A model generated the notes under the pieces. That model did not search any database and was not told the origin of the DNA. It saw only the letters and a list, made by a program, of their open reading frames with translations. A stretch of 64,000 nucleotides of DNA from positions 1 to 64,000 of the forward strand of contig NZ_FRFC01000004.1 of the NCBI RefSeq assembly GCF_900143675.1, in the 5' to 3' direction. A program made the position numbers and the translations under genes. Origin of the DNA: Candidatus Nitrosotalea sinensis (lineage in GTDB: Archaea > Thermoproteota > Nitrososphaeria > Nitrososphaerales > Nitrosopumilaceae). Shown piece after piece: positions 17,031 to 26,632 of the stretch. Numbering within the stretch: the first letter of the stretch is position 1; each line of letters begins with the position of its first letter.

Positions 17031-17519
17031 ATGGAAGTAATTCCCAGTGGCCGTCTTGAACTCTTGTCTGAGATGGAAGAAAAATATGAAAAAAAGGACA
17101 AGCAGTATTTTGTCAAATTGCTAGATGACAAGGATTTTGTAATTAGATGCAGAGCAGTCTGCATTCTTGTAGATATGGGTGGAGAAGATGTTGTACCGCA
17201 TGTGGCAAATGTGCTAAAAAATGACTCTAATGAATTGGTCAGACATGAAGCTGCATTTTCTCTTGGGCAGATGTGTCTTAGAAGTGGAATCAAACCCCTT
17301 GAAGATGCAACACGAAATGACCCTAGCTTGTTTGTAAGACATGAGGCAGCAGTTGCACTTGGAGTGATTGGCTCACAGGATGCAAAGGAGACACTTCAAA
17401 AAGCATTGGAAGATTCAAGTGAACAAGTGCGAGATTCTGCAGTAGTGGCATTGTCTAACTTGAAATTCATGGAAAGCATGTGCAAAAATGATAGGTTTGC
17501 CAAGCTAACTGGCGGCTAG
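17031..17519 (+). CDS. HEAT-repeat protein with two His-Glu motifs (DOHH-like half)
   Basis: A 162-residue protein of about four HEAT repeats. Two repeats carry His-Glu at the same place: LVRHEAAFSLGQM (H72-E73) and FVRHEAAVALGVIG (H104-E105), 32 residues apart. Deoxyhypusine hydroxylase binds its di-iron centre through His-Glu motifs in such repeats, about 33 apart in each half of a protein of about 300 residues. This is half that size, so a homodimer could rebuild a site. Ordinary E-Z HEAT or phycocyanobilin-lyase-like proteins share the ALG pattern but usually not both HE pairs. The family is clear; the hydroxylase role is inference. Confidence 0.75.
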   Translation: MEVIPSGRLELLSEMEEKYEKKDKQYFVKLLDDKDFVIRCRAVCILVDMGGEDVVPHVANVLKNDSNELVRHEAAFSLGQMCLRSGIKPLEDATRNDPSLFVRHEAAVALGVIGSQDAKETLQKALEDSSEQVRDSAVVALSNLKFMESMCKNDRFAKLTGG

Positions 17520-19591
17520 AGAGGAGTAACCAAAGTTCCGTCAGGTGTTGACTTGAATTCATAAATTGTGTCAATATTGGAATTTTCAAATATTTCAGAA
17601 TCATGTGTTATTATGATGAATTGGGATATTGCATCAATGTTTGATTCAAATGCTTGTGATAACACACTTACAAGTGATTTTCTTCTTTCTTGATCAAGAT
17701 GGGTTGTTGGTTCATCAAGTATTATGAAATTCAAGTTAGATGATCCCATGAGATGCGCCATGCCTAATCGTAATGCAAGTGCAATACTTACCTTCTCGCC
17801 TCCGCTCAATGATTCTAAATCAAGTTCAGAATTTCCAGAATGACATGTTATTACAATGTCTCGTGCTTTATCCTCTAGTGATATTCTTTGTATCTTTACA
17901 TTAAATGTTGTAAGGTATTCTGAAGCTTTTTGAGATATGGTTCCAAGTGCCCATGATCGAAGACTAGTAGCAACAGGACCATCTCTATTGTATATTTGAT
18001 TTCTTATTGTTTCAAGGGTTGTAATGTATTGTTTTGCGTCTTGTAATTCTGCAATTGCATTTGAGATTTGAGCAGTTTCATCTTTGTATAATCTCAGTTT
18101 TGCATCCACTGATCCAATTTCTCGTTCTATTGTGCCAATGGATCCACGTTGTTGTTCTAATCTTAATTTTAATTCCCTGAACTTGTCAGAATCAAACCCT
18201 TTAGTCTCTTCAATCAATGCTGATATTGTTTTTATCAAATCTGAGGAATAATCATCAATTGCGTACTGGAGGATGTTTGTAATGTTTAATTCAAGCGGTA
18301 TGTTTTTTGTACTTGTTTCAATAGACTCTATTTCCTTACTGAGGATGGATAAATCGTCTTGATCCTTTATTTTGTGAAGTGCCAGAATTCCTTCTGCTTT
18401 TGTAATTTGTATCCATTTTTGATCAAGTTCTCTTTTCTTGCTTTGCAGCAAATTCTCTTCTTTTGTTAACATGTCTGTCTTATTTTTTAGCACTGTCAGT
18501 TCTGATTTGAGGTGTCCTTCTTCAAAGAGTGGGTTGAGTTTGTCTACCTTTGAATCGCATACTGGACATTTGCCATCTATTAGGTGAAGCCTGTTTGCAA
18601 TCTCCTGCTGACCTCTGATCATTGCAATTTTTTCTCCGGCTTCTTTTGTCTGTCCTCGAATCCTGTCAATGTCTGCTTGTATATTTTTCATTTCTTGCTC
18701 TATGTGAGGTTTAACTGATGTAATGGAAAGACTGTTTGTACACTCTGCTAACCTTCTCTTTTTTTCGTCCACTTCTCTTTTCTTTGTCGTTATGAAATTT
18801 TTCAGGTATTTTACAAGATCATCTTTTTTGTTAACTATTTCTTTTATTTTGAGTTCTTTTGGTGTTTCTATTTCAATCTCTTGTTGTAATAAAAGAAACT
18901 TTTGTTCTTGTATTATTCTGTCATCTTCAAGTTTTTTCTTTTGTGGTTCTAGCATTGTTATTTCTTTTTGAATGTGTTCAATCCTGTTTTGTAATGTAAG
19001 AATATCGGTGTCATCATGACCAATCTTTGTTTTCACTGTCAATCTGAAATTATCTATTGTCTTTCGCATTGATTCGTAAGCAATATCCAGTTTGTCTATT
19101 CCAATTATTGCGTTTACAAGCTCTTTGAATTTTTTAGGATCTGCTTCAATTATTGTTTGAAGTTCTCCCTGCTGAACGATTGATGCAACCTTTAGTTTCT
19201 CAAAATCAAGGCCTACAAGTGATTCTATTGTTTTTGTCATAGATTCTCCAAATTGTTTTCTCTCTCCTGCAGCAAGTGAAATTATCTGGCCGTCTTTTTT
19301 TTCATTTAGTACTGCTCCTACTGTTCCTTTGGAGTCTATCTTTCTGATTGCTTCAAATTGCCTGTCCCCGATGGAGAATTCCACCTTTGCATATGATTGG
19401 TTATCTCCTCGTCGGAGTAATCCTTTTGTAGATTTGCGCAAATGTTCTCCAAACAACGCAAATGTAATTGCATCAATTATGCTTGATTTTCCTGCTCCAT
19501 TTGGTCCTACAAATACTGTCACACCTTTCTCAAAGGTTAATTTTGTATTCTTGTGAGACAGAAAGTTCTCAAGCTCAACTGATTGTAACAT
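17516..19591 (-). CDS. rad50: DNA double-strand break repair ATPase Rad50
   Basis: An SMC-like ATPase of about 691 residues: Walker A in VFVGPNGAGKSSIIDAITFA near the start, Q-loop SIVQQGEL, coiled coils around a zinc hook (GKCPVCDSKVDKL, about residue 350), signature LDLESLSGGEKVSIALAL and Walker B FIILDEPTTHLD. The coiled coils are shorter than in most archaeal Rad50 proteins (around 850-900 residues). ATG 19591 gives the canonical MLQSVELENFLSH start; codons further up lie deeper inside mre11. It overlaps mre11 by 17 bp, consistent with translational coupling. Confidence 0.95.
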   Translation of the reverse strand: MLQSVELENFLSHKNTKLTFEKGVTVFVGPNGAGKSSIIDAITFALFGEHLRKSTKGLLRRGDNQSYAKVEFSIGDRQFEAIRKIDSKGTVGAVLNEKKDGQIISLAAGERKQFGESMTKTIESLVGLDFEKLKVASIVQQGELQTIIEADPKKFKELVNAIIGIDKLDIAYESMRKTIDNFRLTVKTKIGHDDTDILTLQNRIEHIQKEITMLEPQKKKLEDDRIIQEQKFLLLQQEIEIETPKELKIKEIVNKKDDLVKYLKNFITTKKREVDEKKRRLAECTNSLSITSVKPHIEQEMKNIQADIDRIRGQTKEAGEKIAMIRGQQEIANRLHLIDGKCPVCDSKVDKLNPLFEEGHLKSELTVLKNKTDMLTKEENLLQSKKRELDQKWIQITKAEGILALHKIKDQDDLSILSKEIESIETSTKNIPLELNITNILQYAIDDYSSDLIKTISALIEETKGFDSDKFRELKLRLEQQRGSIGTIEREIGSVDAKLRLYKDETAQISNAIAELQDAKQYITTLETIRNQIYNRDGPVATSLRSWALGTISQKASEYLTTFNVKIQRISLEDKARDIVITCHSGNSELDLESLSGGEKVSIALALRLGMAHLMGSSNLNFIILDEPTTHLDQERRKSLVSVLSQAFESNIDAISQFIIITHDSEIFENSNIDTIYEFKSTPDGTLVTPL

Positions 19592-20738
19592 TTCTTGCTC
19601 CTTTTTTGAATTTCTCAAAATTTTCTATTACTGCTTGACTTGATTCATCTGCGTTACCTTTTGACAAAAGAGGTAAAAGTTCGTTTATTGCAAAATTTGC
19701 CATCTCTGTAGAGCCAAGTATTTCTTTTGCAATTCTCTGCATCTCTTCTTCTATCTTAAGAGGTTTGTCGATAAAGACAGAGCCACTTGCTTGTTCTTGA
19801 GATATGTGCTTCCAAAAACAACGTAGTGTAATCTCTGTTAGTCTAGCTACTTGTGATTGAATTATTCCAGGCTCTGTCATCTTACCTGTTATCTTTAATT
19901 CAACCACGGGTTTTCTTGTCAAAGTTCGTATCTTTTCCATAAGCATGTTTACATCATTTGAAATGGAATCAATCGAGGTTTTAATGGAAAGTTGTGTGCG
20001 TATGTCAAGTTTTATCCATGTTGGAGACGCTTCTTTTGTTGAAATATCTACCTGATAGAATCCCTTCTCTGTTTCTTTAATCCCTTCACTTGATGTAAGC
20101 TCAATTGATCCTGGATATGCAAGAGGACCTCCAAGATGAGAAAATTGTCTTAGCTCATGCTCATGAAGATGACCCATTGCATAATATGTAAAATTTTTTG
20201 GAAGATCAGACGAGTTCAACTCCCCTGCAAATTTGTTTACTTCTGTTATTCCTTGATGTAGTACCAGTATCTTATGTCCTTGGTGTTTTTTGGCTTCTGC
20301 ATCAATTCGTGCAAGTTCTGGCTCAAAGCTTTCGCTCTCTGCCTTTCTGCGCTTGTCGAATCCTGCGATTAATACATCCTTGTGAAAGATTGGATTTCCA
20401 TCTCCAATGTATTTTGAAAAACCCAAGTTGTGATACACAAATGGCACAGGTGTTGACCTTATTCTGCTGATGTCGTGCTCTCCAAGTATAAAATAAGAAT
20501 CAATATTATTTTTCTTCAAACGTCTTAATGCATTAGCAAGTACTAGTATTGCTTTTCCACTTGGGTTGGGAACGTGAAATATGTCTCCTGCCAGTAGAAC
20601 AAAGTCTACGTGATCTTTTATCGATGTATCAATTGCCTGGTCAAATGCAGTGTATACATCGTTTTCACGTTCTTCTGAATGGTACTGAACAAAACCTAGA
20701 TGAGTGTCAGAGATGTGAGAAAAGATCATCTTAATCAA
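19575..20738 (-). CDS. mre11: DNA repair nuclease Mre11
   Basis: A 387-residue calcineurin-like phosphoesterase. Motifs are FSHISDTHLG, LLAGDIFHV, ILGEHDISR, LVLHQGI and AMGHLHEHE. It processes broken DNA ends together with Rad50, HerA and NurA. Motif III is usually GNHD with Asn as a metal ligand; here it is GEHD. The C-terminal part (about 260-387) is the helical capping and Rad50-binding region. ATG 20738 and ATG 20729 are both possible; the first overlaps herA by 8 bp. Confidence 0.95.
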   Translation of the reverse strand: MIKMIFSHISDTHLGFVQYHSEERENDVYTAFDQAIDTSIKDHVDFVLLAGDIFHVPNPSGKAILVLANALRRLKKNNIDSYFILGEHDISRIRSTPVPFVYHNLGFSKYIGDGNPIFHKDVLIAGFDKRRKAESESFEPELARIDAEAKKHQGHKILVLHQGITEVNKFAGELNSSDLPKNFTYYAMGHLHEHELRQFSHLGGPLAYPGSIELTSSEGIKETEKGFYQVDISTKEASPTWIKLDIRTQLSIKTSIDSISNDVNMLMEKIRTLTRKPVVELKITGKMTEPGIIQSQVARLTEITLRCFWKHISQEQASGSVFIDKPLKIEEEMQRIAKEILGSTEMANFAINELLPLLSKGNADESSQAVIENFEKFKKGARNVTIS

Positions 20739-22251
20739 GCAAAAGATCTTTTTGGATCATAGATTTTGTTGATTCTTTTGCAATCTCTTTGAACTTGTCT
20801 GTCTGGCTCCATTCTGATACTGCATTAAGGTCTGAGCCTGATTTCTTACTTTTTACTTCGTCTACATGTACAATTGAGGGGAGATTAACCCATTGTCCAA
20901 TCAACACTGCATCACCAATATTTAGAGATGATAATTGTGAAAGTAGGTCTTTACTCAACGATTCTGCGGCCGATGCAATCTGCTGTTGATCATCGTCTTG
21001 CACTATCTTCATTATTGCAAGTGATCCCATCTGACTCAATACGTTGGGATCGATATTTCTAGGTCTCTGGGAAACCACCCCTAGACCAATTCCAAATTTG
21101 CGTCCCTCTCTTGCCACTTTTGATGCCCAGTATTTTGTGTCAGTGTGCTCTCCTTTTGGAATGAAGACATGAGCTTCTTCTATTATTACAAAAACAGGGG
21201 CAAGAAACTTGTTACTTTTCTTAGTGGATGATTTTCCTTTCTTTTCCCATACTGCATTTTTTCTATGTTGCAATAATTCCTGTAAATAATATGCAAGGCC
21301 TGCATTTGCCTGTCTTTCGCTAAGCTCTGATATGTTTAACACATTTACCCGGCCTTCTTTGATGAGCTCTACCGGGTCTCCACAGTCTGGGTCCAGTATG
21401 TCTGAGAATCGGTGTTTTGCATCATCTATCTTGTCCAAGACTCGACTTGCGCTGTCTGCATAACCTTTTGTCATGTGACCAAAAGATCTAGTACTTTCTT
21501 CAAGTGCTTGCCAAAAGTCCTTTGACTGCTTGACTGATTCTGTAAATGATTCTCGCAAGGCCCTTTGCTGCTTGTCTGCATTTTCTCTTAGTTCTATGAC
21601 CTCTGCAAGCTTGTCTGCAGGCAAAAGTCTTGGATTTATTTTTGCCATCATATAGTTCATCTTGGGCACATCAAGATTTTCATAATCATTGTGGTAATCA
21701 AAAATAATCAGTGTACCGTTTAATGACGCTACATGCCTTGCAATAAGTGATACCAAATTACTTTTTCCCATTCCTGTCATTGCAAGTATTGCTAGATGTC
21801 TTGAGACTATTTTGTTGATGTTTATCCTGGCCTCAATGCTAGAATTTCTCAAAAGAGAACCAATCCTAATCCATTCTTCTGATGATGGGCCAAATATTAC
21901 TCCTAGATCCTTTTGTGTTGCCTCTAAAATTGAGGTTCCTGGAAGGGGAGGTACTGCAGGGAGAATCATCTGACCTCTTTGCAGTTTGTCCAAGAATCCT
22001 AATATTCCGATTTTCACCTTGTAGTTCTTGTCTCTTGAATTAAGGTCTGCAACTTCTTTGCTCTCAACTGCCTCATCAAAATTTCTAACATCTGTTAATG
22101 CCTCACTTGAAATTATTGATTTTTCAACAAGACCTAAAATTTTTCCATCTTGTGAATCAATTATGACATACTCTCCAACCGATAGTGGTTTTGATGACTG
22201 GACTGTAACATCTGTAGGTCTTGATTCTCCTATCACTACACCTATTGTCAA
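20731..22251 (-). CDS. herA: Bipolar DNA helicase HerA
   Basis: A 506-residue FtsK/HerA-type hexameric translocase that drives end resection with NurA. An N-terminal HAS-barrel (about 1-110) precedes Walker A AMTGMGKSNLVSLIARH and the Walker B region VFVIIEEAHVFIPKG. The sensor/arginine-finger segment is VAREGRKFGIGLGVVSQRPRNI. TTG 22251 overlaps the nurA stop as TTGA, so the two are translationally coupled; no alternative start fits. It is the second gene in nurA-herA-mre11-rad50. Confidence 0.95.
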   Translation of the reverse strand: MTIGVVIGESRPTDVTVQSSKPLSVGEYVIIDSQDGKILGLVEKSIISSEALTDVRNFDEAVESKEVADLNSRDKNYKVKIGILGFLDKLQRGQMILPAVPPLPGTSILEATQKDLGVIFGPSSEEWIRIGSLLRNSSIEARININKIVSRHLAILAMTGMGKSNLVSLIARHVASLNGTLIIFDYHNDYENLDVPKMNYMMAKINPRLLPADKLAEVIELRENADKQQRALRESFTESVKQSKDFWQALEESTRSFGHMTKGYADSASRVLDKIDDAKHRFSDILDPDCGDPVELIKEGRVNVLNISELSERQANAGLAYYLQELLQHRKNAVWEKKGKSSTKKSNKFLAPVFVIIEEAHVFIPKGEHTDTKYWASKVAREGRKFGIGLGVVSQRPRNIDPNVLSQMGSLAIMKIVQDDDQQQIASAAESLSKDLLSQLSSLNIGDAVLIGQWVNLPSIVHVDEVKSKKSGSDLNAVSEWSQTDKFKEIAKESTKSMIQKDLLLD

Positions 22252-23087
22252 TTCAATACCTCTCTTGAACCAATTTCATTTCCAAGTCCATATAGACTAA
22301 CCAATCTTGAAAGATCAGAATTAGTTATCTTGCAGTTTTCATGTGCAAGTTTTAATGAATATGGGTATCCGCCCACACTATTCTTTGTAATCATGTCTAG
22401 TAAATTCTTTATTTCTGATTCTTGATGATCAGAACCCAAGAGTTCTATTTTGATAAGTGGCGTAGAGTCTCTTAGTCTTGCATAGACATATGTTACTACC
22501 TTTCCTGGTCCAAGACTAGGGTCTGTAAAGATCTTGCTAAATCCTGGTGTCTTGGCGGCATGATTGTAATAAAAAATGTCTCCTGCTACTGAGCCTAATT
22601 TTTCAAACTGTTTTCTTGCAGATGATGTCTTTGATATGAAAATCACATTGTTATTCTTTTTAATTGCAGATGTGATAGAGCCTCCAAGCGAGGCCTGTCT
22701 TGTAAGAAATTGTGAATACAAAGAACCATCCATTGCAACAAGGTCTGCCTTTTCTACTGAATTAACACATGCTTCTACTTCCATCTTACTTGCCTGTGTC
22801 TCAAGTTCTGGTGATGGTTGTCCTAGGCCTTGATTGTGCTCTTCGTATATTATCTGGCCATCTGATTTTACTGCGACTCCTGAGACTACCCACAATTCTA
22901 ATCCTTGAAACTTGGTACTATTGTAACTACTGTCAATCCCTGCAATTTGAGAGTCTTTTTTTTGAGGTGTATACTCGATCCAGTTATTTTTTGCCTTTTC
23001 TATTATTTGATTGAATTTTTCTCCTTTAAAGATGGATCTTGCCTCGTCTCTTTTTTTTATAGCATCACGATATACGGTATTTAGCAT
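22248..23087 (-). CDS. nurA: 5'-3' nuclease NurA
   Basis: A 279-residue NurA-domain nuclease. Conserved acidic sites are visible in AGIDSSYNSTKF (first metal-binding Asp), VAMDGSLYSQFL (second), and the C-terminal YSLKLAHENCKI. It resects DNA ends as a dimer docked on HerA. It is the first gene of the repair operon, with ATG 23087 about 110 bp from the divergent aldehyde dehydrogenase start. Confidence 0.93.
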   Translation of the reverse strand: MLNTVYRDAIKKRDEARSIFKGEKFNQIIEKAKNNWIEYTPQKKDSQIAGIDSSYNSTKFQGLELWVVSGVAVKSDGQIIYEEHNQGLGQPSPELETQASKMEVEACVNSVEKADLVAMDGSLYSQFLTRQASLGGSITSAIKKNNNVIFISKTSSARKQFEKLGSVAGDIFYYNHAAKTPGFSKIFTDPSLGPGKVVTYVYARLRDSTPLIKIELLGSDHQESEIKNLLDMITKNSVGGYPYSLKLAHENCKITNSDLSRLVSLYGLGNEIGSREVLN

Positions 23088-23199
23088 AGAACACCTTTGT
23101 CTGAGTAGATAAAATGTTTCTCGTTTGAAATAGGTTTGTCCCCAAGCTAATGTAGATTTGACATTAAAACAAGTTAAATCACAGTTTGGTATATTGATA

Positions 23200-24771
23200 A
23201 TGACGATGTTTGAGAATGAAAAAACATACGGAAGATTTGCGGAAAATAATTCTATTGATGAATTTCACAAGAAATTTGATGACTCGGTAACTCGTATCCA
23301 GAAAGATTTTGGACAAAACTATCCCATGATTATTGGCGGAAAAGAGATCTTTTCTAATGACATTTTTGAAGTCCGTTCTCCTGCTGACAGAAATTTGATC
23401 CTTGGACGATTCCCGCTCGCTACAAAGGAAGATACCTTGCATGCAATAGAGACTGCCAGAGATTCGTTTTTCAAGTGGGCCTTAGTGCCTTATGAAACAA
23501 GAGTTAGAATATTCAGAGAGGTTGCAGACATTTTCTCTCAAAACAAGTTTGATCTTGCAGCAATCCTGAGTTTTGAAAACGGAAAAAACAGACTTGAAGC
23601 AATGGGAGATCTTGACGAGTCAATAGACTTTATGAGATTTTATGCAGAACAACTTGAAATCAACCAGGGATTCTCAAAGCAGACAAAAAGTGCTACATCA
23701 AATGAAAATACAAAGAGCGTGCTAAAACCGTATGGCGTCTGGGGAATAATATCTCCATTCAATTTTCCATCTGCAATTGCAATAGGGATGACATCTGGAG
23801 CGCTGATAACCGGAAATACTGTTGTCCTAAAACCGTCAAGTGATGCGCCAATTTCTGCATTCAAGTTTGTAGAGTCAATATATCACAAACTGCCTCCTGC
23901 TGCAATAAACTTTGTAACAGGTTCTGGCAGTATAGTCGGAAAGACAATTCTCTCAAGTGACATCATTGAAGGAATTGCATTTACAGGCTCTAAACAGGTA
24001 GGCATGTCTGGATATTCTACAGTCACATCTCACAGGCCAAGGCCATTTATCTCAGAGATGGGAGGGAAAAACCCAGCCATAGTCTCAGCATCATCTGATA
24101 TTGAGAAAGCAACAGACGGTGTAATGCGCGCAGCCTTTGGATATAGCGGACAAAAATGTAGCGCATGCTCACGTGTCTATGTCCACAAGTCCATTGCGCC
24201 AAAATTCCTAGATATGCTTGTTGCAAAGACTCGGGCGCTCAAAGTTGGAAAACCATGGGAGAAAGACTCGTACATTGGACCTGTCATAAATGCGGATGCT
24301 GTACAAAAATTCCAAAATGCATCTAATATTGCAAAAAAAGATGGCAAGATACTGTGCGGTGGAGACCTTGTACCTGATGCATCATGCAAGGATGGCAACT
24401 TTGTCATGCCAACAATTGTGGCAGGCCTTCCAAAAGATCATGAACTAATCCGAGAGGAATTATTTTTGCCGTTTCTTTGCGTTGAGGAGTTTGACAACTT
24501 TGATGAAGCAATCTCTCTTGCAAACAAGAGCAACTATGGTCTTACTGCCGGAGTCTTTAGCCAGGACAGGACCGAGATTGAAAAATTCTTTGAAAAAATT
24601 GAGGCAGGTGTCACGTATGCAAATAGAGCAGCCAGTGCTACTACTGGAGCAATGGTTGGGGCACAACCATTTGTTGGATGGAAAGATTCTGGAATCTCTG
24701 GCAAGGGAGCAGGAGGCGCATACTATTTACTACAATTCTTGCGAGAGCAAACTCAAACACGATGCGAGTGA
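23200..24771 (+). CDS. 1-pyrroline-5-carboxylate dehydrogenase (ALDH family)
   Basis: A protein of about 523 residues of the NAD(P)-dependent aldehyde dehydrogenase superfamily. Visible sites are the catalytic Asn in ISPFNFPSAIAIG, the coenzyme loop FTGSKQVG, the catalytic Glu in ISEMGGKNPAIV and the nucleophilic Cys in YSGQKCSACSRVYVH. The GKNRLEAMGDLDESIDFMRFYAEQ region and the convergent proline dehydrogenase gene point to P5C as substrate, giving glutamate from proline. ATG 23200 is preferred; a TTG at 23158 lies in promoter-like sequence. It overlaps the proline dehydrogenase gene tail to tail by 19 bp. Confidence 0.9.
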   Translation: MTMFENEKTYGRFAENNSIDEFHKKFDDSVTRIQKDFGQNYPMIIGGKEIFSNDIFEVRSPADRNLILGRFPLATKEDTLHAIETARDSFFKWALVPYETRVRIFREVADIFSQNKFDLAAILSFENGKNRLEAMGDLDESIDFMRFYAEQLEINQGFSKQTKSATSNENTKSVLKPYGVWGIISPFNFPSAIAIGMTSGALITGNTVVLKPSSDAPISAFKFVESIYHKLPPAAINFVTGSGSIVGKTILSSDIIEGIAFTGSKQVGMSGYSTVTSHRPRPFISEMGGKNPAIVSASSDIEKATDGVMRAAFGYSGQKCSACSRVYVHKSIAPKFLDMLVAKTRALKVGKPWEKDSYIGPVINADAVQKFQNASNIAKKDGKILCGGDLVPDASCKDGNFVMPTIVAGLPKDHELIREELFLPFLCVEEFDNFDEAISLANKSNYGLTAGVFSQDRTEIEKFFEKIEAGVTYANRAASATTGAMVGAQPFVGWKDSGISGKGAGGAYYLLQFLREQTQTRCE

Positions 24772-25649
24772 ATAAACGAACTACCAAGCAACAATATGTT
24801 TCGCTTTCTTTCCTTTAGTCGTCGTATGGAATATGGGAGCCAGTTTGTTCCATATGGAATGTATTCTGCAACTGCAAAGCCATCTTTTACCAAAGTGGGT
24901 TTTAACTCATCGCGTATCCCTTTTAGCATCTGAAACTCAAACTTGCGCTCATGCTTTCTTGATAGATTAATTGCCATCTTGATTAGCTTTGAATCATGGG
25001 TGGCTATTGCAAATTCATTTGCATCATCAAACAGCCTTTTCATGAGTTTTTTGTAATTTTCATCAACATCATGTCTTGTCCTGTATGCATTTTTTGGACT
25101 CTCATGATACGCACCCTTGACTAGCCTTATCTTGGCTCCCTTTCTTAGGAGCATCTCAAGGTCTTTTTGAGTCCGCTTGAGGTTTGCTTGTATAACAATA
25201 CCTAATCTCTCATATTTTTCAAACAGTGAAAGGTAAATTGCAAACGTGTCACTTGTATACTCTGATGACTCCATGTCTATCCACACAAAAGCCAAGTCTT
25301 GCAATGCCTGCTCTATTATTGTCTCTAGATTCTTGCTGCATTCTTTTGTGCCTAGTGCAAGGCCTACCTGGGTTGGCTTGATTGAGAGTCCGCCAGTAAC
25401 TTTTGCCTTTCTTAAATTAGATACTAGAGTAAGGTATTCGTCTACTGTCTGGTTTATCTTTGGTTTTGATACCATGTGCTCTCCAAGCTTGTTTAGTATG
25501 GCATTCATACCGTTCTTGTTTGCTTGGCGTGCAGATTGTAGAGCATCATCCATTGTATCACCTGCTATCCATTGTCTTGCTATCTTGAAGAGAACTTTCT
25601 CAACAAGAGGTGATTTTTCCATTTTTGTATCAATTCTGTATTGGAACAT
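24753..25649 (-). CDS. Proline dehydrogenase (FAD)
   Basis: A 298-residue beta/alpha-barrel protein of the PutA/PRODH family, oxidising proline to P5C. Diagnostic stretches are VWIDMESSEYTSDTF, IRLVKGAYHESPKNAY, AIATHDSKLI, FEFQMLKGIRDEL and the C-terminal proline-binding helix YSIRRLKERKRN. The length is that of monofunctional archaeal and Thermus-type enzymes. An internal ATG at 25622 (MEKSPLVEK) is an equally good start. It pairs with the convergent P5C dehydrogenase. Confidence 0.92.
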   Translation of the reverse strand: MFQYRIDTKMEKSPLVEKVLFKIARQWIAGDTMDDALQSARQANKNGMNAILNKLGEHMVSKPKINQTVDEYLTLVSNLRKAKVTGGLSIKPTQVGLALGTKECSKNLETIIEQALQDLAFVWIDMESSEYTSDTFAIYLSLFEKYERLGIVIQANLKRTQKDLEMLLRKGAKIRLVKGAYHESPKNAYRTRHDVDENYKKLMKRLFDDANEFAIATHDSKLIKMAINLSRKHERKFEFQMLKGIRDELKPTLVKDGFAVAEYIPYGTNWLPYSIRRLKERKRNILLLGSSFIHSHRV

Positions 25650-25722
25650 TTGTGTAATTCAATATTCTGGTAGGTATCCATGAATAACAGATTTAACAAG
25701 GAAGAATTTTTCTTAAATGTGA

Positions 25723-26541
25723 TTGAAACGAGTAGGACTGCTTGGATGTGGAGCCATTGGTACAGAGATTGCACATGCCATAGATTCTGGCAAGATATCT
25801 GCAAAGCTCACACACATCTATGACTTTTCAAAAGAAAATTCAAAAAAACTTGTAGACTCGCTTACAGCAAAACCTATCATAACAGAAAATGTCGGACTAC
25901 TTGCAGCATCACCTGTTGATATGATAATTGAAGCAGCTTCACAGGATGCTGTACGCGATGACATACTTACTATATTGCAAAACAGAAAAGATGTAATGAT
26001 AATGAGTGTTGGTGCACTACTTGATGAATCCATCTTGGATATAGTACTTGATGGATGCGAACACTTTAACAAAAAAGTCTATCTTCCATCTGGTGCCATT
26101 GTAGGACTTGATGGCATCCGTGCAGTACAGGACGAGCTTGACTCTGTCACACTTGTTACAACAAAGCATCCAAAGGCACTAAAAGGTGCCAAGTTCTTTG
26201 AAAGTTATAAGATAGACCCAGATAACATAACATCACCTACTGTATTGTACCAGGGAAGTGCTCAAGAAGCAGTAAGGCTGTTTCCTGCAAACATTAACGT
26301 CGCAGCCCTCTTGAGTCTTGCAGGGCTTGGCAGCCAAAAAACCCAGGTCAAGATAGTTGCAGATCCTAAAACCGATAAGAACACTCATGAAATCCAGGCA
26401 GAAGGCAAGTTTGGCAAATTTGCAATCAAGGTGGAAAATGTTCCTAGCCCCTCAAATCCAAAGACAAGCAGGCTTGCAACCCTTGCTGCAATAGAATGCT
26501 TGAAAAAAATCTGTGGCACGTCACTTAACATAGGAACGTAA
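25723..26541 (+). CDS. nadX: L-aspartate dehydrogenase NadX
   Basis: A 272-residue Rossmann protein opening GLLGCGAIGTEIAHAI, with the aspartate-dehydrogenase segments AASQDAVRDDI, VYLPSGAIVGLDGI and ANINVAALLSLAGLG. The enzyme makes iminoaspartate for quinolinate synthesis, replacing L-aspartate oxidase. TTG 25723 is the only start compatible with the first strand (LKRVGLLG). It is followed by nadA, about 90 bp downstream. Confidence 0.92.
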   Translation: MKRVGLLGCGAIGTEIAHAIDSGKISAKLTHIYDFSKENSKKLVDSLTAKPIITENVGLLAASPVDMIIEAASQDAVRDDILTILQNRKDVMIMSVGALLDESILDIVLDGCEHFNKKVYLPSGAIVGLDGIRAVQDELDSVTLVTTKHPKALKGAKFFESYKIDPDNITSPTVLYQGSAQEAVRLFPANINVAALLSLAGLGSQKTQVKIVADPKTDKNTHEIQAEGKFGKFAIKVENVPSPSNPKTSRLATLAAIECLKKICGTSLNIGT

Positions 26542-26632
26542 TGGTAAATCTTGCCACCTTATACGGCAGTTGCAATAAATTTGTCAACATCATGACGCTT
26601 TAAAGAAGAATCACTCCAAATTATACTGTAAA

